From the NCBI GenBank assembly GCA_973895155.1, contig OZ316895.1:21142001-21206000 (forward strand): DNA of 64,000 bases, read 5' to 3'. The stretch is from Marsupella aquatica (taxonomy: Eukaryota; Marchantiophyta). Below are positions 24,471-34,059 of this stretch, piece by piece. Below the pieces are notes generated by a model. It worked only from the letters and a program-made list of their open reading frames with translations, was not told the DNA's origin and did no database searches. Every line of letters begins with the position of its first letter. Position 1 is the first letter of the stretch. The position numbers and the translations under genes were made by a program.

Positions 24471-25759
24471 ACCCAACTCACATGTAGTAGCACTCAACAA
24501 TGTGGCCCTTGGCACTCACAAAACAATTGGGAAAAAGCAAGTCTCGATCATGTGAGAACAGTATTAGTTAGAATCTGCTTCCCTTGCTTCCCAACGATGG
24601 CACAGTTGACAACAGGTATACACTGTGTTTTCGGTTGATTCCCAAGGTAGAGTTTGGGACCTCAAGGGCTGGAAAGTTGCTTGCCTTTGCCCTTGGGTCT
24701 CCACAAGAGGTGCCATCAGGCCTGCCTAACAAGGGGCTTACTGCATGAAAGTCTCACTGAATGGTGTCATGACATCAGTTATTTTGAGGGCCACAAAACA
24801 AAAGGTGGATCACATGCAAGTTGGCTATAAGCAACTTGCAAAACTCCTTAGTTTGTAGAATAAGTTAGTACTAATGGCTACTCACCCTACCAACTTGTTA
24901 GAACTGGGAGAAATCAATCAATTCATTTTTGGTTATGTTACAACTTGAATGGCATTAAGAGCTTTCATTGATCACAATGAACTTGTTCCAGCTTGAATGA
25001 GTTGAAGTACTTCAAGGGGAGACTCCAACTCTTTCTGGAAATTGGTGCCATTAAACCGCCTTATTGCTGAAAAGTAACAAGGGATCTAGAGAGAGAGGGA
25101 GAGTGGAGCAAGAATTTGATGCAAGTAAGCCTTGAAGAAAAGGCATCACAAATGAGAGGTGGGGGGGGGGGGGATGACATGTGTTCCGGACCATCTTAAT
25201 TTACCCACATTTACGTCTATAATATGTGATCCCGACAAGAGGGTACATAGACATGGTCTGTTTACAATATCAAAAAGACATGAATAATTTCCTGCTGTCA
25301 AATCCTAAACCATTAGAATTCTCCAGATTGGACACTACAACAAGGTCTTTCATAACTCACAAGAAACTCTGACTAGCCATTGGATCTGATTGATCAAGCT
25401 CTGGCTAAGAAAGAGCACAATGGGTGATAGTGCATAATGGTCATGAGGCAAGGTGCAAGCCATCAGATTATTTACATTGGTGGATGAGATCAGATGTTGG
25501 TGATTAATGGTGATGGTGACTGTGCACTTTAACCAAACGATACTTAAAATTGTCATGTGTCCTTCTTGAATTTATGTAAAGAGAAGGGAAATGAAAAATA
25601 AAGTGGGGTGGGGAAGTGTGGGAAGGTAGGAAATATGTTGTTTACAATTAAAATCTAGGTAAGAGGGTAGTCATGCACTAAAATGTTTCTAGCCCTCCAC
25701 ATACTCTTCCCAAATCTCACTGTAGCTCTCTTGCCTTAACTCTTGACCATTTTCCCTAC
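24471..25759. other. No gene recognised; contains a run of 13 G at 25161-25173
   Basis: Spacer with short open frames only. The G13 homopolymer follows GAGAGGT and is the longest G run I noticed in the window. Sequencing error in its length is likely. Confidence 0.5.
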
Positions 25760-26103
25760 TGTTAATCATAGACGACATTCGCAATTGCAAGCCCATGAAC
25801 CATCCAACGTACAAGAGTCAACACAGAGAGATACGTGATTCACCTCCACATGAGGCTACGTCCGCGGGAACACACAAGAGCTTTACTGCACTCTAGGCTG
25901 ACCGGCCATACCAAGCATCCACAGCACAAGCTCTCCCTATCTCTCAATTAGCTCCGTAACAATGAGCCTAAGTTCCACCAGGGTCTGGCATCAGCCCTGG
26001 CTATATTCACAACAGCACTACCGCTAACATTAGCTAAGTCCTAACCCGAGTTAGGCTAACTGTGGTTAGCTCATGAGTCACAAGACTAGAGCAATATCTA
26101 ACA
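25760..26103 (-). mobile_element. Solo LTR of the Copia A family
   Basis: The 344-bp stretch starts TGTTAATCATAGACGACATT and ends ATATCTAACA. It aligns along its whole length with the LTRs at 37915-38258 and 52138-52480, with scattered substitutions. It is flanked by the perfect 5-bp duplication CCTAC (25755-25759 and 26104-26108). No internal element sequence is attached, which is the product expected from LTR-LTR recombination. Orientation is the same as Copia A, so minus. Confidence 0.93.
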
Positions 26104-26399
26104 CCTACCATCAATTTTTCTCATGTCAGTACCATCTTTAGTGTCACTTGTATAATTTGCATTAACAACGCAGGTGAGGCATTAAGTTTTGGTCTTCTCT
26201 TTTCTTATTGTCCGTGTAACTTTGGTCTCTCCTTAGTACTTGTGACTCATTTTCTCCTTGCACTCTGCCCCCTATTCAACTTTTGACTTTCCTCCTTACC
26301 TACAACTCATGAATTGATTTCTCTTTGAACTAACCTGTAAGCACTTCCACTTTGATCAACTTCCACATTGACAATACTTTCCACATCCCTTTCATTTGA

Positions 26400-27345
26400 T
26401 ATCATTTATGCTCAACACCACTTTCATTCTCATGACATCATGATTGTAGCAACAACAATTTCACAAAACTAGCACAATTGTGTTCAACTTCACTTCTGCT
26501 CAACATCACTTTGCCTTTCTTGACATCATGACTATAGCAACAACAATTTTTCAAGGATACCATGGCCGCAATCAACATCACTCATGCTCAACAACACTTT
26601 AATTTTCTTGACATCATGACTGTAACAACAACTTATTTGTAGAAATAGCACACCTGTGATCCACATAACTTTAATTTGTTCAACATCATGACCATAGCAA
26701 CAATAGGTTTGCAAAGATAGTAGCACCACAATTACGACATGTCTATCTATAACTATATAAATGCCTACTATCTAGAGTGAAGCTTTCTAGACCGAGACCC
26801 TAAGGGCATAAGTGAAAGTGAGAGTGCAGACAGACAACACAAACAGGGGTAGATTGTGACTCTAAAAGACATAACTGAAAGTGAGGGTGCAGACATAAAG
26901 GCTTTAAAGTGCATAACTGAAAGTGAGGGTGCAAACAAAAAGAGGAGATGGGGACAAATATGAATTTAGAGTAGTAATGAGTCTGTTTTCTGCAATGTCA
27001 TTTTTTGCCGTCACTTTGAATTACATTGCAGGAATGGGTAATCAGGCTACATTCAAGGGACGGCTAATCAGGCTAGTCTACAACAACTTATGTTCAAGGA
27101 ATGGGTAATCAGGCTACATTCAAAGCGAGCAATCAGGCTAGTCTACAAAACAACACTTTCACAAACTAAGATAACACACTCAAAAATAGGACACATCTAC
27201 AATAACAACAACAGATTTGCAACCTAGCACACTCGCAACTATGACACATCTGCAACACAACGGTTTTGCAAAGACTGCGTACTCGCAATTAAGACACATA
27301 TGTAGTAACAACAAGTTTGCAAAGATTTGAGGCTTCACTGCAAAC
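26400..27345. repeat. ~90-bp minisatellite split by a block of other short repeats
   Basis: GACATCATGAnnnTAGCAAC recurs at about 26435, 26520, 26609 and 26682. Related text (GACACATnTGnA.AACAAC..TTTGCAA) resumes at about 27190-27335. Between them, 26765-27140 holds an inverted copy of the hairpin family (TCTAGAGTGAAGCTTTCTAG), three units of CATAACTGAAAGTGAGGGTG, and a ~70-bp duplication around GGGTAATCAGGCTACATTCA. The middle block looks inserted into the minisatellite. Confidence 0.65.
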
Positions 27346-27419
27346 TAGACCAATAGTTTATTCTATCAGGGATCCACTCATAGATACCTCACCTGCCCCT
27401 TTTCCACTGGCCGGCCTTG

Positions 27420-27625
27420 GGAGTGTTTGTTGCTCCTCCTGAGATAGCTAAATTTCTGGTTTAGCTTTCTGTTTTGGTTCTAGTTTCTTTCCTGGTGCCG
27501 GTCTCCTCCAGTTTTTAGGCTTCACCTACCTTTGGCCCTCCTTGGTTCCCACGCCCTTTTGTGGGCCACCCCTGGCTTGTGGAATGAAATTCATTGGGTT
27601 TTTTTAGGCAAAAAAAATATTTCCA
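27420..27625 (+). mobile_element. Possible LINE 3' end
   Basis: T/G-rich text with CCAGTTTTTAGGC and TTGTGGGCC ends in GGGTTTTTTTAGGCAAAAAA. This resembles the 3' untranslated end and A-tail of plant LINEs, and the LINE end near 23150 on the other strand. No coding part remains, so the call is tentative. Confidence 0.35.
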
Positions 27626-27673
27626 AAGATATCACCAGAGATACATCGCTACAGAATGATCGGTGTCCAAGGC

Positions 27674-27690
27674 GAGAGAGAGAGAGAGAG
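27674..27690. repeat. (GA)n microsatellite
   Basis: About eight GA units interrupt otherwise mixed sequence upstream of the SPR2-like gene. Confidence 0.95.
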
Positions 27691-27830
27691 ATCACGAGAA
27701 CGATGGTGTGAAAAACGCTTTGGGGATTTGAAGTTTAGCTGCCTAGCTACAGTAGGCTTGAGCGCGGGAATGCAATCCAATGCAATGCAATTCTATGCTA
27801 GCGATGGCAGAAGAACGGGATCTCAGCAAG

Positions 27831-27865
27831 GAGAGGAGAGGAGAGGAGAGGAGAGGAGAGGAGAA
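27831..27865. repeat. (GAGAG)7 microsatellite
   Basis: Seven perfect GAGAG units followed by an A run. It lies about 1 kb upstream of the SPR2-like start codon. Confidence 0.95.
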
Positions 27866-28049
27866 AAAAAAGTGGGGACGTCTTCGTGACTGTTGAGACG
27901 TGTGAGATACATGTGATGTGTCGTTCACACGGAAGGAGAGAGAAAATCAAAGGCAGATTCCGTTGAATAACTACGTCTGGGAGAAAATTAGTTTTCGCAA
28001 GCACGAGGCCCAGGGGAGGATTTGTCAAGTGAAAGGAACACTCCCTGAA

Positions 28050-28275
28050 GAGGAGTGGCAATGTGAGGTTGAATGCAATTCGTTTGGGCTCTTGAATGAG
28101 GGAGACGAAGGAAATGGAAAACTCGCTGAAAAGGAGTGGCAACATGAGGTTGAATGCAATTCGTTTGGGCTCTTGAATGAAGGAGACGAAGGAAATGGAA
28201 AACTCGCTGAAAAGAAGTGGCAACATGAGGTTGAATTCAATTCGTTTCGGCTCTAGAAGGAGGGAGACGAAGCAA
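28050..28275 (+). repeat. 81-bp tandem repeat, about three copies
   Basis: GnAGTGGCAACATGAGGTTG, GAATGCAATTCGTTTGGGCT and GAAGGAAATGGAAAACTCGC recur with landmarks at 28052, 28133 and 28214. The period is 27 codons, and a plus-strand frame (27918-28256) stays open through all copies, encoding WQHEVECNSFGLLNEGDEGN repeats. It lies 0.6 kb upstream of the SPR2-like start and could be untranslated leader or promoter. I do not call it a protein gene. Confidence 0.85.
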
Positions 28276-28883
28276 TTGCGCACTCTTTATCTGTGAGCCT
28301 GGAGGAGGATAAATCGTGCAGCCACACGGGAGCAAAATTATCGTGCGTTATGAAGAGGTTGCCCTGCCCACATTGTCTCTCTTTTCCCAACGCCATTGTC
28401 TACTACCGGTTTTCAAGCTTTTGGTGTGGAACTCGTGAGGTAGCAGGCATCCTTTCAACCCCTTGCTCCCTGCCTGCCTGCTTGTGGTAGTTGAATTTGT
28501 GGGTGTGGGTGTGCTGCCATTTTGCCTGGTCGTCATCAGCATCAGGAGCAGCACGAGCAGGGAGAAGAAGCACACAGAGCTCAGATTGCTCTGTTCAATA
28601 GTTACTGCTCTGCATTGTGAAGGTTCTGGAGGTTTAACCGAAGTCAAGATTTGGAGGTTGTGGTGGTGCATTCTTGGGCTGATATATGTACCACGGGCCC
28701 AGTACCCCCTTTCCCCACCTGCCTTGTGTGCTAATATGGTCCTGGGGTTTGCCATTCCATCATTTCAGTACACATCTAGTCTTTTGTTGTTCTTCCACCC
28801 TCGAGGGCAAAGGGGGTCCGTGACAGTTTTTTATAGCACATTACGGTTCGAGTTAGAGGTGAAGGGGAGAGAAGGGAGCAACG
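28276..28883 (+). promoter_or_regulatory. Upstream region and likely 5' leader of the SPR2-like gene
   Basis: No other gene is recognised here. The stretch ends in purine-rich text (GGTGAAGGGGAGAGAAGGGA) immediately before the ATG at 28884, typical of a plant leader. TTTTTTATAGC at about 28829 is a weak TATA-like string only 50 bases from the ATG, so it is not assigned a role. Confidence 0.35.
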
Positions 28884-31800
28884 ATGGGCAAGTCTACGCG
28901 AGGCCCCACGAAGCCAGGGCCCCTAACGCAGCTTCTGCTCACAGAGCTAAAGCACCGCATTCTAGGTGATCTCCACAAATTGGCGGATCGTGATACACAC
29001 CAGATAGCCGTCGATGACTTGGAGCGCATTGTCCTCACATTGTCTCCGGAGGGAATTTCTCTGTGCTTGAACTGTCTCTATGACACCGATGCCCAACAGA
29101 AGAGCGTGGTGAGGAAAGAATGTGTGAGGCTGCTCGGGACTCTGGCTGCTGTCCATGGAGATTTGCTGATCCCCTACATGTCGAAGATTGTGACAACCAT
29201 CGTCCGACGCCTCAAGGATACGGACAGCAATGTGAGAGATGCTTGCGTTGAGACGATGGGGGTCCTTGCTTCTGAAGTGCAAGGAGCGGGCGGTGAGGCT
29301 GGGCCTCTGAATATCTACGTGAAGCCTTTGTTTGACGCCATGAGCGAGCAGAATCGGAGCTTGCAACTGGGAGCCGGGCTGTGCCTCGCTCGTGTGATCG
29401 AATGCCTGAAGGACCCGCAGCCCGTCCTGTTGCAGAAGCTCTGCCCTCGGATAATGAAGTTTTTTGGTAGCAGTAGCTTCCAGGCCAAGTCTGCGCTTCT
29501 TTGTGTCGTCGGCAGTCTGTTCCAGGTGTGTGAATTGGGAACCCATTTCACGCCCATCTATCCCTCCCCTTGGTCTTGTCTCACAGAGCGTTCTGTCGCG
29601 ATACTTCAGTGATTCGAAATGACTGATTGCTCCATTTGTCATTGGAGTCTCATTGTCACCATTCCGTGCCCATCCATCCTTCCCTTGGTCTTGTCTCACA
29701 TAGCTCTCTGTCGCCACGCATTAGTCTTTGGAATACCTGATATCTTCTCTGATTCTTTATCTCAGATGATCGATGACTACTGGCGGATCTCGCCACAAAT
29801 GCTCCTACATAGGTCTTTTCCATCATCAAGAGGGGTTTCCCATTGGGCTTAGAATCATCGTCGAGGAAATGGTTCACAGTGTGGTACACTAAGTCTCCTT
29901 TGTTCACAAGCCGTAATGAGACACGTCATGATGACTCGTCCATGCCGGTGTAAGATGAAGGCTTGCATCTCTGAATTTGGTTGTAACCCACAGCTGGACA
30001 TGTCTATGCTTCCGTAACAAATGTGCAGGCAGCTGGAACGCGTGCTGCACATTTCTTGCCCACGCTCATACCTCTTGCCCAAGAAGCTCTCGAGAGCAGC
30101 GACTGGACCACCAGAAAGGCTGCGGCGGACACTCTGAGTCGCTTGGCGTCCACGCTAGGGCCCGCCCTCGTTACGTTCAAGAAAGATTTAGTAGAAGCCC
30201 TCGAGTCCTCTCGGTTTGACAAGGTAAGCACAGTCTGTCGTGGCATGTTCATAGATTTCAGTCAATAAATTTTTACAGTCGGTAGAGATTCATCCTTGTT
30301 AGCTTCGTGTTTTTCTCCTCCTTGATGTGCGGGTCAGTAAGGACCTTGTGGTGTGCCTTGTGGGCATTTGAGGGATCCTACCTTTCTGTCATCATTTGCA
30401 ACACTGCCATTAGATCCTGCAGTTCCCCGATGCTTAAGTGGATGGGGACCATCGCTACAGTGATATTGGGTATTACATCCTCGAAGCTTGCAACGAATCG
30501 CTGTGTGACTTTCTAGACCCACCTGTGTTTTGGCTTAAACAGGTGAAACCTGTCCGCGACAGCGTTGGGGAAGCCCTCCAACAGTGGAGGTCAATAACTG
30601 AAAGCGGTGGCGACAACAATTCGCCAACCCGTGATGCAAAAGGTGAAGATATTATCGTTTAAACGATGACATATTTAAGAAGTCCCTTGTAAGTGTCAAT
30701 TATGCGATCACTGTGTGCCTTTCTGGGTTCTACAATGACATTGTATTGCTGGATATGAAGGTTAGATCCGAGGGTGTGCCAGAGGCTCAAGAGTTGAGAA
30801 CGCGAAATTCGTTGTGTCATTGTTCCCATGGTCATTTTACCTATTGTCGGGGCTTGCTCGTTCAGCGGAAACCCATTCTCCGAAGTGCAGGATTTCGATT
30901 TGCTGGCCAGTAGGCACCTTTGGTATTCGTAATTTTAAATCAGACCAAAATTTCCCGAAGTGTACGCGCCGTTCAAATGTGAGGGGTCAAGTGTGGTCCG
31001 ATGTCCGATTGGTTGAATTCACTCTCGCAAGTTCGAGCACCGATTTTTAAACTGCTCAATGAATTGCAGGAGTTCCTGAGAGCCCCAGACACCCTGCTTC
31101 CTTGGAGCCGTCGAACGGGGAAGTTGAAAATTTAAGGGCCGGGGAGAAAACCATCGTTCATTCTAGCTCTGGTGGAGCTCATTCCCGACCTTCGTCCGAT
31201 AGCCCCCCGAACGGGAGCACAACGAAAAGGAAGGCACCAGCGTTGAGTGACAAAAAAATCAACCCTGATTTCTTCCGAAAACTTGAGGTGAAAGGGCCAG
31301 ATGATTGGCCAGTTGAGATCGTTGTTTCTCGTGGGGCCGCCCCGCCTTCAGCTGAGTCTCCAGGAAAATTCAGTGATGAAGCTGAAGAAGTGAAGGTAGA
31401 CATAGTCAGACCCGGTGATGTTGAGAGGAATGCGTCAGGCAACGGAGCAACCAGATGCTTTTCTTCAGATGGGCATGAAAATGGTGGTCTTAAACCAGGG
31501 CGATCCGGAAGTGGGGAAAACCGAGAGAGCCTTGTTTGGAGGCGGGAAGATTTCACAAGCATGCATCAAAGAGGGGAAGCTAAGCCGGGCATTGGTTCAT
31601 ATGATGGTAAAAGCCTGGGTGAGAATGTGAACGTCATCAATAACCCAATACCAGAGATGCTGGCGGAGTCCAATCCATGGATGGAAGCGACGGACAGAGA
31701 TGCTGACAGCTGGGAATCAAGTGGTCAGGCCTTAAGCGCGTCCAGCAGTGCCACTTATGAGGACGATGGGCCGGCTGTAAGTAGTATGGATGAGTGGACT

Positions 31801-33346
31801 TCAGTTCAGAAACAGCTTCAACAGCTCGAGTTTCAGCAGCGCAACCATCTGAAAATGTTCCAGGTTGCTCTTTTCATTTGGAGTTTGCTCCAGAATTGTA
31901 GTTGCAAGGAGTTGAGTTCAAGAGTTACTCTCACCCTCAAATTGTGTCGTCTAGATACAATATATGCTCTCATATTTTTAGCAAGAAATGGACTTCATGT
32001 GACTAACACGGCATTTTCTTTCCCTTCTACCAAATCATTTGCAGGAATTTATGGCTGACGTCCATCAGAGCATGTTAGAGATGGACTTGCGAGTGCGGGG
32101 CTTGGAAAGGGTAATCAGTGCTGCCCGTGATGTGCCAGCTTCAGTAAATAGGATAATAAATGGAGGTGCCACTGGTTTTGAAGCTCCTCCTGTTCGGTCC
32201 CTGAGTAACTTTTTGGCCAGCTCCCAAAGTTTAAGTGAAAAGCTCAGGAAAGCCGCCAATGCTAGCCGGGCTGCATTTTCCGATAGACAGCCAGGTTTCG
32301 GACTTGGAGCAGCTAGTAGGAGTGGACGATCTTCACCCTGGAAGAATGATTCAGATCCTGATTATGACTCTCCATATAGTTCTGCACATGGGACTGGTTC
32401 CGCAGGTAGCAATCTGGGAGCTAACGCCTTTGGTTCTCAACGGGTGGACTTATCACCTACCACCATAACATCCTTAAGAGGAGACCACGAAGGGGGAGAG
32501 AAAGTGTCGACCAGGCATGGTTGGGAGAAGCCAGTAGGACCTGTTCCTTTTGGAGACAACCACATCATTAGGAATGTTTGGCAGGCTTCCAAGGATGAAG
32601 CCACATTAGAAGCTATTCGGGGGGCTCCTGTCGCGATAGATGATTCTAGAACAGGAGTGGGTGCCAAAAAGTCCTCGAGCAATGCAGTTAGGATGGGCTC
32701 GGAGAACATTCTCGAAGGTAAGGAGACCTTCTGGATGCTATGGAGTCGAGCAATGGATTACATACGAGCAGGAGATATGGACGCGGCATACGTTGACGTG
32801 ATGGCTTCCGGGGATGAAATGTTGTTAATAAGGCTGATGAGTCACACCGGACCTGTCTTGAACAAATTAGCCAGTGGAACATCTTTGGAGATGCTCCATA
32901 CTGCTATCCAACTATTGCAACAACAGAGCTTCTTGGATTCCGTCCTACCTTGGGTCCACCAGGTTGGTCTTTTTCCTTCTTTCACCTTCAAGCTTCTTAT
33001 GTCTTGTGTTACAAGGTCAGTCCAGTCTCAAAGCATGGGAGGTGCGAGCGGCATAGAGCCATATTTTCCGCATATCTGTACCTGTGTCTTGTGAGCCTCG
33101 CTGATCCCAATTAGGAGAAGAAGGATCTCTCGTGATGCGAGTCCTCATTACATGTACTTACTGCAGGTAGCTGATTTGATTGCAACCAAGGGGCCAGAGG
33201 TCCTGGGTCTCTCCCTCGATGGCAAGAGGGATCTCGTGTCTTGCCTTCAAGACTCAGCTTCAATGGAGTTTCCAGAGGGCTGGATGGCCAGTTCAGTAGC
33301 TGATGTAGCGGCACAGCTAAGTACAGCATGGTCAATTGACCTCTGA
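28884..33346 (+). CDS. SPR2/TOR1-like: TORTIFOLIA1/SPIRAL2-like microtubule-associated protein, six exons
   Basis: Exons: 28884-29525, 30029-30223, 30543-30642, 31070-31863, 32045-32962, 33167-33346. All introns are GT..AG, phases join without a stop, and the product is 942 residues, near the family's usual 850-950. Residues 1-300 are HEAT-type repeats (for example LKDTDSNVRDACVETMGVLA, SSDWTTRKAAADTLSRLAS, VKPVRDSVGEALQQW). Residues 310-550 are Ser/Gly-rich and probably disordered. About 555-600 is a coiled coil (VQKQLQQLEFQQRNHLKMFQ). About 800-942 is the conserved C-terminal domain (TFWMLWSRAMDYIRAGDMDAAYVDVM). In plants this family binds cortical microtubules, acts at minus ends and crossovers, and controls growth direction and organ twisting. 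The start is set by MGKSTRGP directly before the first helix. It seems intact. Confidence 0.93.
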
Positions 33347-34055
33347 GATAGTGTTACCGGCACTGCTATACCTTTAGCTCTCGTCCAATTCATACTCTAC
33401 ATTTCCATCAATGTTAGAGAGGTAGCCCAATTTTCCGGGCCTTTGTATGATGCTGTATATTAAACTCACATATCAGATGATATATGACGGAATTAGCAAA
33501 AGCTAATCTAACTCTTCTTTTCCTCATTGCATTTGAGATTCTCTGCCTCACAAGCCTTGATGTTGGACCAAATATCTATGACCACAGTGGAAGAGCAGAC
33601 ATCAACACGCAATCATATCAGTAACTTACTTGCCTTTGTTCGAAGCCTTCGTCTAGGTGGTGGCTTCTCGAAATTGAAAGCCTTGATCATCGATCAGGTG
33701 AGCTGAGCTGTCCAGCAAATCCCGGCCCTGGACGATTAGGACTCCATTTTTTTGCAAAGGAGTCGTGCTTGAGCCTCACCCAGGCACTGCCTGTGCTCTT
33801 GCGCTGCCAAAGTTGTTTAGGGTCCTACAATTCTGTTTCGCTTGTCGTGAAGCACTCGTAATAAGGCTCCTACTGTACAAGTTGATACTGTAATCTCAGG
33901 AGTACAGGCATACAACTAGTTGAACTGAATGCCTGTGCGAAGGGCTCCCTGAACTAGAGTCTCCATGCCTGTCCCTACTCAAAAGCCTAGTCTAAATTGA
34001 CAAAAATATTTGAAGGGCCCTTTGTATCTTGCCATGCTGCTCCCTACTCACAAGT
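33347..34055 (+). other. 3' flank of the SPR2-like gene; no other gene recognised
   Basis: Presumed 3' untranslated region then spacer. From about 33930, phrases such as CTCCATGCCTGTCCCTACTC resemble eroded units of the minisatellite at 34060. Confidence 0.4.
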
Positions 34056-34059
34056 CACC

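Noticed and set aside
27798-28283. 161-residue minus-strand frame rich in FLLSSPLLSS
   Set aside because: It is produced by the GAGAG microsatellite and the 81-bp repeat read in antisense.
28962-29717. 251-residue minus-strand open frame
   Set aside because: It is the shadow of SPR2-like exon 1, where codon bias keeps the antisense frame open.
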